DNA of 64,000 bases from CAINVV01 sp037137375 (GTDB taxonomy: Bacteria > Bacteroidota > Bacteroidia > Bacteroidales > Prolixibacteraceae): assembly GCA_037137375.1 (NCBI GenBank), contig JBAXKJ010000018.1, positions 1 through 64,000 of the forward strand, given 5' to 3'. A program made the translations under genes and the position numbers. Shown here piece after piece: positions 50,634 through 59,930 of the stretch. Each line of letters opens with the position of its first letter. Within the stretch, counting starts at the first letter, position 1. The notes beneath the pieces were generated by a model that did no database searches, was not told the DNA's origin, and saw nothing but the letters and a program-made list of their open reading frames with translations.

Positions 50634-53600
50634 ATGATAGAACGTATTATTCATTTTTCGATAAAGAATAAATTCATTATCGTCTTATTCGTATTGAGCT
50701 TGACAGGATGGGGAACTTACTCTCTTTTCCGTCTGCCCATCGATGCCATCCCTGATATCACCAATAACCAGGTCCAGATCATCGCGCTGGCGCCTTCGCT
50801 GGCCGTGCAGGAAGTGGAGGGCTTCATTACCGCTCCGGTAGAGGTTGCAGTGGCCAATATTCCTGATATCGTTGAACTCCGTTCCATCTCCCGTCTGGGA
50901 CTTAGTGTCATCACGGTAGTTTTTAATGATGGCGTGGATCTTTACTGGGCGCGCCAACAGTTGAGCGAGCGGCTGAAGGAAGCGGAGGAGGATATCCCGG
51001 CAGGATTGGCTAAGATTGAGCTTGCCCCAATTTCTTCCGGTCTCGGAGAAATTTTCCAGTACAGACTAGCCGTCGACAAAGGATTGGAGAAAAAATACAA
51101 TCCGATGGAGCTGCGCACCCTCCAGGACTGGGTCGTCCGCCGTGAGATGTTGGGTACGCAGGGTGTAGCGGATATCAATAGTTACGGCGGCTTCGTTAAA
51201 CAATACGAAATTGCTGTGAATCCGGAGCGTCTAAGGGGGATGAACCTCTCCCTGACCAACATCTTTGATGCGCTGGAAAAGAATAACGAGAACACAGGTA
51301 GCGCTTATATCGACAAGAAACCCAATGCCTATTTTATTCGCGGGATCGGTTTGGTGAAAACGCTGGCAGATATTGAAAAAATTGTTGTTAAGTCGAATAG
51401 CTCCGGCATACCTATATTAATAAGGGATATCGCCACCGTTCAATACGGCAGCGCGACCCGATATGGAGCATTTGTAGTGGACACAACCGAGGCTGTTGGG
51501 GGGGTCGTCATGATGTTGAAAGGCGCCAACGCCCATGAAGTCAACGATAACGTCAAAGAAAGAATTGCCACCATCCAGAAATCGATGCCAAAAGGTGTGA
51601 AAATTGAACCTTTCCTGAACCGGTCGGATCTGGTTGGCAGGGCCATCGGCACCGTGACGAGGAACTTGCTGGAAGGTGCCCTGATCGTAATTTTTATACT
51701 GGTATTATTATTAGGCAACATGCGGGCTGGACTAATCGTGGCTTCAGTGATTCCACTTTCCATGCTTTTCGCCATCTCCCTGATGAACATTTTTGGCGTG
51801 TCGGGAAACCTGATGAGTCTCGGTGCCATCGACTTTGGACTGATTGTCGACGGTGCGGTCATCATCGTGGAAGGCGTCGTGCACAGAATCTTCCTCAGCA
51901 AGCACCATCACCAGGGAGTCACTCATTTTACGCAGGAGCAAATGGATGAGAATGTCTTCGAATCGGCTAAAAGAATGATGAGTTCTGCCACCTTTGGGCA
52001 GATCATCATCCTGATTGTCTATTTACCAATCATTGCCCTGGTCGGCATCGAAGGCAAGATGTTCCGGCCGATGGCACAGGTCGTTTCTTTTGCCCTTTTG
52101 GGTGCTGCAATCCTTTCCCTGACCTACGTGCCGATGGCATCGGCTTTGTTTTTAAGTAAGAAAACCGGACATCGCCGAAATATTTCCGACAAGCTGATGG
52201 ACAGGATTCACAAGGTATTTCATCCTGTTATAACTTATTCCCTGAATCATAAGCTGTTGGTGTCGATTTCAGCAATTCTACTGTTTATTTCGAGTTTATT
52301 CCTTTTTAATTCTCTGGGCGGCGAGTTTATCCCTCAACTGGAGGAAGGCGATCTTGCCGCCGGCGTGATGACGCTTCAGGGCGGATCGTTATCCAATACG
52401 GTCGAAATGGTGGAGAAAGCCAATAAAATTTTGCTTGCCGAATTCCCTGAGATCATTCATACTGTTTGTAAAATAGGCGCCGGTGAGATACCAACCGATC
52501 CGACACCCATGGAGACCGGCGATTACATCATCACCCTCAAAGACAAGAGTCAGTGGACTTCCGCTTCCACCCGCGAGGAACTCGTAGCAAAAATGGAGGA
52601 GGCTCTAATTCCGCTAGCTGGGGTTAAATTTGAATTTCAACAGCCTATTGCGATGAGATTTAACGAATTGCTCTCAGGCTCGAAACAGGATATCGCGGTG
52701 AAAATCTTTGGAGACGACCTCGATATCCTGGCTACAAAGGCTGCCGATGTTGAGAAGTTAATTAAACAAATCGAGGGTGTGGAGGATATTAATGTTGAGA
52801 AAGTCACTGGACTGGCCCAGGTGCAGGTCGATTATAACCGCGACCGACTTGCCCAGTATGGTCTCACGGTAGGTGATGCCAACAGGGTCCTGCGTGCCGC
52901 TTTTGCTGGCAGTCAGGCCGGGGTGGTCTACGACGGAGAAAAGCGTTTTGGCCTGATTGTCAGACTGGATCAGGGTTTTCGGCAGAGTCTTGAAGATGTC
53001 AGGAGCCTTTCGGTAACCTTGCCTAACGGCGGACAGATCCCTTTCGAACAGGTAGCGGATATTTCGATAAAATCGGGCCCGGCACAGGTCTCCAGGGAAA
53101 ATACCAAACGAAGAATTACCGTTGGGTTCAACGTCCGCGGACGCGATATTCAGAGTGTAATCGAGGATGTGACTGCCAGGATCGACAAACAGATTAAGCT
53201 TCCAACGGGATATTATGTGAATTATGGAGGGCAATTCCGTAACCTGGAAGCCGCCAGGGCAAGGTTATCCGTAGCGGTCCCTGTGGCCTTGCTGCTCATA
53301 TTCGTTCTCCTGTTTTTTACTTTCAACTCAGTTAAACAAACCTTGCTGATATTCAGTGCAGTGCCTTTCTCAGCCATCGGTGGCGTCTTAGCCCTCTGGA
53401 TGCGGAACATGAATTTCTCCATTTCTGCAGGGGTGGGATTCATCGCCTTATTTGGGGTAGCCGTCCTGAATGGAATCGTTCTGATCGCCGAGTTTAACCG
53501 GCTGGAAAAAGAAGGAATAGCAGATGTTACTGAAAGAGTACTAAAGGGCTTGCAGTCCAGGTTGCGTCCGGTAATAATGACGGCAGCAGTGGCCTCTTTG

Positions 53601-55022
53601 GGCTTCCTCCCGATGGCATTGTCGAATTCTGCCGGGGCTGAAGTGCAGAAGCCATTGGCAACGGTAGTCATCGGCGGACTCATCACAGCAACACTTCTTA
53701 CGCTGGTCGTGCTTCCGGTGTTTTATGTGATCTTCTCGACCAGAAACTTTCGCTTTATGGCAAAATTAAAGAATAGCTGGCTGCCTTTGCTGATCCTTTT
53801 ATTTTCCGGGTTATTCGCGTCGCTTCCCGCCCAGGCTCAAAAATCTCGCAAGATCAACCTGCATGATGCCATACAGATAGCGCTCGATAGTAACCTGGAA
53901 GTTCGTTCAGCAGCCTATTCAATGGATGTTCAAAAGGCATTGAAGGGAGCCGCATGGGATCTTCCGAAGACTTCCATAGACGGACAATACGGACAATTTA
54001 ATTCCTACAGCAAAGACAATAGTTTCACGGTATCTCAGTCTTTTGCCTTCCCTTCAGTTTATGTTAATCAGCAAAGACTGGCCGGGGCCAACATTAAAAA
54101 TAGTGAGTGGCAGTTAAAATCCACGCAAATAGAAATTGCAACCCAGGTTAAACAGGTATATAGCCAGCTGACGTATTTCTACTCAAAATACAAATTAGGT
54201 CTTTACCAGGATAGTCTCTATTCGGGTTTCAGAAGGGCCGCGGAGTTGCGCGCAAAGGCGGGTGAGACCAACCGGCTCGAAATGATTACTGCCCGGTCGC
54301 AGAGCCTGGAAATTCAGAATCAGCTTCAACAGTTGAAGGCCGACATCGGAATCCTGAACCGTCAGCTGGCGACCTTGCTGAACGTCAATACCCTTTTGAG
54401 TCCTGTGGATACCGTACTTAAAATGATCGAATTTGTGCCTGTTGCAGACAGTGCTTCGCTTCAGGCGAATCCTTTCCTTGGAGCGATCAATCAACAGATC
54501 GATATCGTTCGGATGGAGAGAAAACTGGAACAAAGCCGGGCCTTGCCGGATTTTAATGTGGGTTATTTCAGCCAAACGATGCAGGGAACAACTGAAGTGA
54601 ATGGTCAGCCACGCATTTTCGGCGCCGGTGATCGTTTTACCGGAATACAGGCGGGTATTACCATTCCGCTGTGGTATGCCCCTTTCTCGGCGAAAATTAA
54701 ATCTGCAAGACTAAAGGAAAAAGCTGCGGAAGCCAATGCAGGCCAGTTCTCCAGATCGCTCGGAGGAAAATATCGTTCTTTATTGGACGAACAGGAGAAA
54801 TACAGAAAGAGCGTGGATTATTATGAGAAACAGGCATTGCCTGAAGCGGGAATGATTATTGATCAGTCGATCCGTAGTTATAAGGCGGGAGCACTGGATT
54901 ATCTGGAGTATGTTCTAAGCCTTGGCAGGGCTTTGAGCATCAGACAAAACTATCTGGATGCACTGAATAATTACAATCAGACGGTCATAAATATCGAATA
55001 TATTACGGGTAAAATATTTTAA
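50634..55022 (+). CDS. Heavy-metal RND efflux pump CzcA/CusA fused to a TolC-like outer-membrane factor
   Basis: A 1462-residue fusion. Residues 1-1040 are an RND permease of the heavy-metal (HAE/HME) class, starting IERIIHFSIKNKFIIVLFV. Its fourth-helix acidic motif is in LGAIDFGLIVDGAVIIVE. Residues about 1043-1462 form an outer-membrane-factor domain (HDAIQIALDSNLEVRSAAYS to the end). The junction, WLPLLILLFSGLFASLPAQAQ, looks like a complete internal signal peptide with an AQA-Q cleavage site. The adaptor follows after 11 bases. The whole assembly expels Cu, Ag, Zn, Co or Ni; the metal is not determined. Confidence 0.92.
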   Translation: MIERIIHFSIKNKFIIVLFVLSLTGWGTYSLFRLPIDAIPDITNNQVQIIALAPSLAVQEVEGFITAPVEVAVANIPDIVELRSISRLGLSVITVVFNDGVDLYWARQQLSERLKEAEEDIPAGLAKIELAPISSGLGEIFQYRLAVDKGLEKKYNPMELRTLQDWVVRREMLGTQGVADINSYGGFVKQYEIAVNPERLRGMNLSLTNIFDALEKNNENTGSAYIDKKPNAYFIRGIGLVKTLADIEKIVVKSNSSGIPILIRDIATVQYGSATRYGAFVVDTTEAVGGVVMMLKGANAHEVNDNVKERIATIQKSMPKGVKIEPFLNRSDLVGRAIGTVTRNLLEGALIVIFILVLLLGNMRAGLIVASVIPLSMLFAISLMNIFGVSGNLMSLGAIDFGLIVDGAVIIVEGVVHRIFLSKHHHQGVTHFTQEQMDENVFESAKRMMSSATFGQIIILIVYLPIIALVGIEGKMFRPMAQVVSFALLGAAILSLTYVPMASALFLSKKTGHRRNISDKLMDRIHKVFHPVITYSLNHKLLVSISAILLFISSLFLFNSLGGEFIPQLEEGDLAAGVMTLQGGSLSNTVEMVEKANKILLAEFPEIIHTVCKIGAGEIPTDPTPMETGDYIITLKDKSQWTSASTREELVAKMEEALIPLAGVKFEFQQPIAMRFNELLSGSKQDIAVKIFGDDLDILATKAADVEKLIKQIEGVEDINVEKVTGLAQVQVDYNRDRLAQYGLTVGDANRVLRAAFAGSQAGVVYDGEKRFGLIVRLDQGFRQSLEDVRSLSVTLPNGGQIPFEQVADISIKSGPAQVSRENTKRRITVGFNVRGRDIQSVIEDVTARIDKQIKLPTGYYVNYGGQFRNLEAARARLSVAVPVALLLIFVLLFFTFNSVKQTLLIFSAVPFSAIGGVLALWMRNMNFSISAGVGFIALFGVAVLNGIVLIAEFNRLEKEGIADVTERVLKGLQSRLRPVIMTAAVASLGFLPMALSNSAGAEVQKPLATVVIGGLITATLLTLVVLPVFYVIFSTRNFRFMAKLKNSWLPLLILLFSGLFASLPAQAQKSRKINLHDAIQIALDSNLEVRSAAYSMDVQKALKGAAWDLPKTSIDGQYGQFNSYSKDNSFTVSQSFAFPSVYVNQQRLAGANIKNSEWQLKSTQIEIATQVKQVYSQLTYFYSKYKLGLYQDSLYSGFRRAAELRAKAGETNRLEMITARSQSLEIQNQLQQLKADIGILNRQLATLLNVNTLLSPVDTVLKMIEFVPVADSASLQANPFLGAINQQIDIVRMERKLEQSRALPDFNVGYFSQTMQGTTEVNGQPRIFGAGDRFTGIQAGITIPLWYAPFSAKIKSARLKEKAAEANAGQFSRSLGGKYRSLLDEQEKYRKSVDYYEKQALPEAGMIIDQSIRSYKAGALDYLEYVLSLGRALSIRQNYLDALNNYNQTVINIEYITGKIF

Positions 55023-55033
55023 ATCAATTGGAT

Positions 55034-56218
55034 ATGTCAAAATATAATATTTCAAAATTTGTACTTCTTCTCTTGGTAATAGTCATTGGAGGAGCCTGTA
55101 ACAGTGGAAAGAAGGCGGGTACAGAAACGAAAACGGAAGAAGTAATTCCGGAGAACGTGGTGGAAATGCGCGCCGATCAGATAAAATTGGCGGGTATACA
55201 GACAGGCTTGATTGAAAGAAAGTCGCTTAGTGGCACCCTGAAAGTGAACGGCGTAGTTTGCGCAGCCCCCCAGAATTTAGCCACCATATGCGCCCCAATG
55301 AGCGGATTTGTCAAGAGTACGACCCTACTACCCGGGAACGCTGTCACCAAGGGCCAAGTGTTGGTTGTAATTGAAAATCAGGAATTTGTGGATATTCAAC
55401 AAAATTATCTGGAAGCCAGAAACAAACTGGAATTTGCCGAGGCAGAATTCAAACGGCACAGTGAGCTATATAAGGAGGACGTCTATTCACAACAGAATGT
55501 TCAGCAGGTCACTGCAGAATATAAAAATCTCAAGGCCCAGGTAAGTGCGCTGAAACAGAAACTCGTGCTGATCAGCATCAATCCGGATAACCTGCAGGAA
55601 GATAATATCAGCCGCTCCATTTCTCTGGTTTCACCCATTACAGGCTATGTGGATGCAGTCAATGTCAATCTTGGAAAGTATGTTTCACCCACAGATGTTA
55701 TGTTTAGGATCATCAACAACGATAAGCTTTATCTGGAACTCACCCTTTTCGAGAAGGATGCCAATAAGGCAGCCAGAGATCAAAAGATCAGGTTCTTTAT
55801 CAACAATGAAACGGAGCAGCACGATGCCATCATCACCCAAACCGGTCAGTCGGTCAGTTCGGAGAAGACGTATAAGGTATATGCAAGTGTTTCAGGCGTT
55901 TGTAAGAATGTCTTACCAGGAATGTACGTCAATGCGATCATCGAAACCTCCGGCGACCTCGTCGCTGCCCTTCCCTCAGAAGCGATTGTCAGCTTCGACG
56001 ACAAGGATTATATTTTTGTTTTCGACAAGAATAAAGAAGAGGGCGGAAAACCCTTTACGGAATATAAGATTGTTGAGGTGACGAAGGGGGTCACAGACGG
56101 GGGATATACCGAAATAGTCCTGCCTGAAGGTTTCGATGTTGCCAATGCGAAGGTCGTTTTGAAAGGCGCTTATACTTTGTTATCGGCTAAGAAAAATGCT
56201 GGGGAGATGGCGTGTTAA
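55034..56218 (+). CDS. RND periplasmic adaptor lipoprotein (CusB/CzcB-like)
   Basis: 394 residues from the ATG at 55034; a TTG six bases earlier is less likely. A lipobox-like VIGGACNSG near residue 25 suggests lipid anchoring. The biotinyl-lipoyl halves (ICAPMSGFVKSTTLLPGNAV and SLVSPITGYVDAVNVNLGKYV) flank a coiled-coil hairpin, then a beta-barrel domain and membrane-proximal domain (AALPSEAIVSFDDKDYIFVF). It couples the permease and the outer-membrane factor of the preceding gene. Its stop codon directly abuts the stop of the convergent regulator. Confidence 0.92.
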   Translation: MSKYNISKFVLLLLVIVIGGACNSGKKAGTETKTEEVIPENVVEMRADQIKLAGIQTGLIERKSLSGTLKVNGVVCAAPQNLATICAPMSGFVKSTTLLPGNAVTKGQVLVVIENQEFVDIQQNYLEARNKLEFAEAEFKRHSELYKEDVYSQQNVQQVTAEYKNLKAQVSALKQKLVLISINPDNLQEDNISRSISLVSPITGYVDAVNVNLGKYVSPTDVMFRIINNDKLYLELTLFEKDANKAARDQKIRFFINNETEQHDAIITQTGQSVSSEKTYKVYASVSGVCKNVLPGMYVNAIIETSGDLVAALPSEAIVSFDDKDYIFVFDKNKEEGGKPFTEYKIVEVTKGVTDGGYTEIVLPEGFDVANAKVVLKGAYTLLSAKKNAGEMAC

Positions 56219-56893
56219 TCAGTCATTGAACCTAAAACCAATTCCTCTTACCGTCTCGAGGAAATCGCCTTCAAGGTGTTCCGCCAGTTTCTTGCGGATA
56301 TTTTTGACGTGAACATCGATGTAATTCGAGTTATAATTTTCTTCAAAAATATCCCCCCAGATATGCTCTGAAATCTGTAGCCGGGTGGCTACTTTGTTCT
56401 TGTTCAAGATCAGAAAACTGAAAATGTCGTATTCCTTTTTTGTCAGAAGAATTTCACGGTTTTCATAGAACACTTTCCGTTTGTCAAAGTCTATTTCGAG
56501 TCCGTGTATCTGAATAACGTTGCCTTTGATGCCGTGTTTCCTTCTTGTAACAGCCATGATGCGAGATTTCAGTTCCACAAGGGAAAAGGGTTTCGGAAGG
56601 TAGTCATCGGCACCCAAATCGAGTCCTTTGATGCGGTCTTCTGTCGAGGTACGGGCAGATAGAATGATAATAGAAGCAGTGTTTTTATTTTTCATGGCCT
56701 CCTTCAAAAGGTCAATGCCTTCATAGTCAGGCAGACCCAGATCGAGTAATATCAGATCGTAATCGTTGGAAAAAATCTTGTCAGAAGCAATTCTTCCTGT
56801 ATGGGCTTCGTCGCATTTGAATCCTTCTTTTTCAAGAAACTGACGAATCTCTTTGGACAGAGAAAGCTCATCTTCAACAATTAACAGGTTCAT
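56219..56893 (-). CDS. OmpR/CusR-type response regulator
   Basis: A 224-residue regulator with a receiver domain (LLIVEDELSLSKEIRQF; phospho-acceptor about D51 in LILLDLGLPDYEG; K in LPKPFSLVEL) and a winged-helix DNA-binding domain (VHVKNIRKKLAEHLEGDFLETVRGIGFRF). It is transcribed away from the kinase gene at 56972 and toward the efflux genes. Its proximity to them suggests it regulates them, as CusR does. Confidence 0.93.
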   Translation of the reverse strand: MNLLIVEDELSLSKEIRQFLEKEGFKCDEAHTGRIASDKIFSNDYDLILLDLGLPDYEGIDLLKEAMKNKNTASIIILSARTSTEDRIKGLDLGADDYLPKPFSLVELKSRIMAVTRRKHGIKGNVIQIHGLEIDFDKRKVFYENREILLTKKEYDIFSFLILNKNKVATRLQISEHIWGDIFEENYNSNYIDVHVKNIRKKLAEHLEGDFLETVRGIGFRFND

Positions 56894-56971
56894 ATAGATA
56901 TAGGTTAGAGCAGTAAATAAATAAAACCGAAATTATTAATATCTTGTTCAAAATAAAACCGGTGGTCCATT

Positions 56972-58303
56972 ATGAGGTTAGAATTAAAACTTGCATTAAT
57001 CAGCGCCATATCAAAGATCGTTATTTTTTTGATTTTGTTCTTCATTGTTGAACAAATGATCGACACTTTGGCTTTGCGACATACGGATAGAGACTTGCTA
57101 AAGATGAAGGATAAGACACTCTCCATCGTGCGTAAGATTGGTATTAATAATTATCTCGATGCTGAAAAGGATAGTGCATTTGCAAGTTACAACATTTTGA
57201 AGGATGAGTATATATCCATCACTCTGGATCCGGAAGGCAGGGCGGAACAGCAGACTTTCTCTCAGGAAATCAGGGTAATCGAAGAGGAGGACTTTGATTT
57301 CAGAATCCTTAACTATACCTTCGAAATAAACCAGCAGCTATATTCCCTGGAAGTAGGGAAGAATATGCAGATGATTTATAATCTGGACCGAACGTTAACC
57401 AATATCTCCCTTTCGATTATTTTGATCGTTTTATTAGTGACCATTCTTTTCGACCTTGGGATATTCAAATACTTGCTTCATCCTCTGAATCAGAAGATTA
57501 TCCCAAAATTGAAGACGATTGTCAATCCGGAGACTTTTAACTACACCGATATAGGATCGACTACCTCAGATTTTGTGCTGTTGAATACATCCATTAATGA
57601 ATTGATGCACAAGGTGAATGACATTCTGAAGACGCAAAAAAAATTTATTGGCGATGTCTCCCACGAACTTTTTACTCCAATTTCGGTGATGCAATCTAAA
57701 TTAGATAATTTGCTGATTTCCAAAAAATTACCTGCAAAGACCGTCGAATTGATTTTGGATCAGCAGAAGCAATTATTTAGATTGCAACATATTATCAAGG
57801 CATTGTTACTTATTTCCCGAATTGAAAATGATCAGTACGACAAGAATGACACATTTGCCTTGTCCGAACTGGTTGATGAAATTGTCTCGAACATCGAGGA
57901 GCGTGCTTTAATCAGCAACATCAAGATAAAAAATAGGGTACCTTCCTCTGCAATTCTTGCCGATGTTAATAAGTATTTGATATACATACTGTTATTTAAC
58001 CTGATAAGCAACGCCATAAAGTACAACAAGGAAGGCGGAGAGGTCAGGATTTCCCATTTTATGAAAGATGGCGATTGCATCATTGAGGTTGAAGATACAG
58101 GTATTGGCATCGAAGCCGGGGATCTTCCATTGATATTTAATCGTTTCAAGCGAATTGATGATGGTACGGGAGAAGGTCAGGGTTTGGGCTTATCGATTGT
58201 TAGCAGTATTGCAATTTTTCATGATGCTAAAATTGAAGTAAAGTCCGATCCTGGAAAGGGTTCTCAGTTTAGGGTCTGTCTTCCGGTGAAAAAATTGAAC
58301 TAA
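56972..58303 (+). CDS. Sensor histidine kinase
   Basis: A 443-residue kinase with two membrane helices (about 7-30 and 146-170) around a periplasmic sensor domain. HisKA has H in FIGDVSHELFTPISVMQ, where the usual R after HEL is F. HATPase_c shows NLISNAIKYNKEGGE, VEDTGIGIEAGD and GQGLGLSIVSSI. It is divergent from the regulator gene, separated by 78 bases, and is the probable partner. It may sense periplasmic metal, given the neighbouring efflux system. Confidence 0.92.
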   Translation: MRLELKLALISAISKIVIFLILFFIVEQMIDTLALRHTDRDLLKMKDKTLSIVRKIGINNYLDAEKDSAFASYNILKDEYISITLDPEGRAEQQTFSQEIRVIEEEDFDFRILNYTFEINQQLYSLEVGKNMQMIYNLDRTLTNISLSIILIVLLVTILFDLGIFKYLLHPLNQKIIPKLKTIVNPETFNYTDIGSTTSDFVLLNTSINELMHKVNDILKTQKKFIGDVSHELFTPISVMQSKLDNLLISKKLPAKTVELILDQQKQLFRLQHIIKALLLISRIENDQYDKNDTFALSELVDEIVSNIEERALISNIKIKNRVPSSAILADVNKYLIYILLFNLISNAIKYNKEGGEVRISHFMKDGDCIIEVEDTGIGIEAGDLPLIFNRFKRIDDGTGEGQGLGLSIVSSIAIFHDAKIEVKSDPGKGSQFRVCLPVKKLN

Positions 58304-58350
58304 ATTGATTTTTTATCAAATACTTCACGATTTCTTCATAAAGTTGTAAG

Positions 58351-58358
58351 TAGGTTTG
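58351..58358 (+). promoter_or_regulatory. -7 box for the Ala/Lys/Pro-rich exported protein
   Basis: TAGGTTTG fits TAnnTTTG exactly, with the start codon 31 bases further on. No clear -33 box at the standard distance. Confidence 0.45.
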
Positions 58359-58389
58359 CTGTGTAAATACACCTTTAAAAAATATTAAG

Positions 58390-58689
58390 ATGAAAAAATT
58401 ATTGATGTTATTGAGCTTCGCTCTTATTGTATGCGTTGTAAGTGCTAATGCACAGGATCAAAAGAAAGAAGTTAAGAAAGCACCTGCAAAGAAAGAGGCT
58501 GCTGCTGCTCCTGCTGCCAAGCCAGCTGCTGATGCTGCTGCTCCTGCTGCCAAACCAGCCGCTAAAGCTGCTGCCAAACCAGCTGCTGCTGCTCCTGCTG
58601 CCGCTCCTGCAAAAGACGCTGCTAAACCAGCTGCTGCTCCAGCAAAGAAAAAGAAAAAACCAGCAGCTGCTGCTCCTGCTGCGAAGTAA
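58390..58689 (+). CDS. Exported low-complexity Ala/Lys/Pro-rich protein
   Basis: A 99-residue protein: a signal peptide (MKKLLMLLSFALIVCVVSANA) followed by a highly repetitive mature part of Ala, Lys and Pro in PAAKPAA-like units, with a KKKKK patch. It is not a recognised enzyme. In composition it resembles histone-H1-like or TonB linker sequences, but it has no other domain. A promoter box and a strong terminator frame it as a single gene. A periplasmic polycation, binding lipopolysaccharide or peptidoglycan, is one possibility. Confidence 0.75.
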   Translation: MKKLLMLLSFALIVCVVSANAQDQKKEVKKAPAKKEAAAAPAAKPAADAAAPAAKPAAKAAAKPAAAAPAAAPAKDAAKPAAAPAKKKKKPAAAAPAAK

Positions 58690-58702
58690 TAAGTTACTTT
58701 GA

Positions 58703-58746
58703 GACATAAAAAACCCCGGAGAATTTTCTCAGGGGTTTTTTATGTC
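58703..58746. terminator. Strong bidirectional terminator
   Basis: GACATAAAAAACCCC (58703-58717) and GGGGTTTTTTATGTC (58732-58746) are exact reverse complements. The GC-rich core is flanked by A and T runs on both sides, so it serves the exported protein on the plus strand and the isomerase-like gene ending at 58761 on the minus strand. Confidence 0.93.
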
Positions 58747-58760
58747 TTATTTTTTTCGCC

Positions 58761-59684
58761 TCAGAAATTGTCGGCTTTGCGGTAGGCGTCAATCAAAGCC
58801 TGTTCGCCTTCTTTGCCTTTGATACTTCTGCCGTGCTCCATGCACAGTACATCGTCGTAACCCTTGCTGAGGATATATTTGAAGATGTTATTGAAATTGA
58901 TCTCGCCGGTTCCGGGTTCCTTCCTGCCGGGATTGTCTCCCAGGTGAAATGCGCCGATCTCACTCCAGCAAGCTTCGATGTTGGGGATCAGGTCACCCTC
59001 TGTAATCTGCTGGTGATACAGATCATCAACAATCTTGCAGGCCGGACTGTTTACTCCTCTGCAGATAGCGTAGGTCTGGGCCATACCCGTCAGGAACAAA
59101 CCGGGATGGTTTTGTTTGTTAAGTGGTTCGAGCACGATGGTCATACCGCCTTGCTGGGAGATATCACTCAACTCGCGCAGGATATCAATGACGTTGGCAG
59201 TCTGGTAGCCCCAGTCCATGTGTTCATTGTAACGTCCCGGAACCATCAGCGCCCATTTTAGTCCGGTCCGCTGTGAGACTTCAACACCTGCTTTTACCTT
59301 GTCGATCAGCATCTGTCTGATTGTCTCGTCTTTTAGGACCATAGATTCCTTAGTGAAGTCGGCATACAACACAAACGGGCCCATCTTCATGTTTAACCGG
59401 TTGATTTCGGCCATTATTTTTGCCTGCTCCTCTACTGGCCTTCCCATGAAACCATTGTCAAACATGGCCCTGAATCCCTGATCGTTGCAGAATTTTATCT
59501 GATCGATTGGATCTTTGCCCGCAAGTTCATTGAAGGTGCCGAAACTGGGGGCATACCTCAGTTTAAAGAAGGCGCTGTTGGAGGGCTTTTTATCATCAAG
59601 ATTTGTTAGTCCGAATGCAGACAAACCAATCCCGGTAAAGGCAGTAGCTGCTGCCGATTTTTGCAGAAAACTTCTTCTATACAT
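58761..59684 (-). CDS. Tat-exported TIM-barrel sugar isomerase/epimerase
   Basis: 307 residues from the ATG at 59684, giving a twin-arginine signal MYRRSFLQKSAAATAFTG; a longer frame to 59774 lacks this sense. The barrel belongs to the xylose-isomerase-like AP endonuclease 2 superfamily, close to hydroxypyruvate isomerase. Likely metal ligands are in VLEPLNKQNHPG (Glu), KIVDDLYHQQ (Asp), FHLGDNPGRKEPGTGEI (His) and LCMEHGRS (Glu). The substrate is unknown. Tat export suggests folding with its metal before secretion. Confidence 0.82.
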   Translation of the reverse strand: MYRRSFLQKSAAATAFTGIGLSAFGLTNLDDKKPSNSAFFKLRYAPSFGTFNELAGKDPIDQIKFCNDQGFRAMFDNGFMGRPVEEQAKIMAEINRLNMKMGPFVLYADFTKESMVLKDETIRQMLIDKVKAGVEVSQRTGLKWALMVPGRYNEHMDWGYQTANVIDILRELSDISQQGGMTIVLEPLNKQNHPGLFLTGMAQTYAICRGVNSPACKIVDDLYHQQITEGDLIPNIEACWSEIGAFHLGDNPGRKEPGTGEINFNNIFKYILSKGYDDVLCMEHGRSIKGKEGEQALIDAYRKADNF

Positions 59685-59694
59685 AAAAAAGGAA

Positions 59695-59901
59695 TTAATA
59701 TTCTTCGTAAGGGACGATGATCCACATGATAATATAAGCCAGGATACCCACCGAAACAAATGCCGCCAGCACAAAGACCAGTCGCACGATAGTCGGATCT
59801 ACTTCAAAATATTTACCCAGACCTCCACAGACGCCCGCAATCATATGTTCATAACGTGAGCGTTTCAGTCTGACAGGACCTTCAGGATTAATTATTTCCA
59901 T
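59695..59901 (-). CDS. PspC-domain membrane protein
   Basis: 68 residues from the ATG at 59901. RSRYEHMIAGVCGGLGKYFEVDPTIVRLVFVL is the PspC domain, ending in one membrane helix. PspC proteins take part in envelope stress responses. The gene is immediately upstream of the Tat-exported protein and downstream of an acidic protein on the same strand, so the three may form one operon. Confidence 0.9.
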   Translation of the reverse strand: MEIINPEGPVRLKRSRYEHMIAGVCGGLGKYFEVDPTIVRLVFVLAAFVSVGILAYIIMWIIVPYEEY

Positions 59902-59930
59902 ATCATTCAAGTTATTGGTTCCCTGATCAT

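Noticed and set aside
50685..51178. Minus-strand open frames inside the RND permease gene
   Set aside because: These are shadows of a strong coding frame on the other strand and have no independent features.
53760..53860. Possible boundary or lost stop between the RND permease and the TolC-like part
   Set aside because: The frame is continuous with normal codon use through the junction, and such fusions are common in Bacteroidota. I regard it as a true fusion, not a sequencing artefact.
58408..58707. Ser-rich 99-codon frame on the minus strand
   Set aside because: It is the mirror of the repetitive GCTGCTGCT codons of the exported Ala-rich protein. The plus frame has a signal peptide and promoter.
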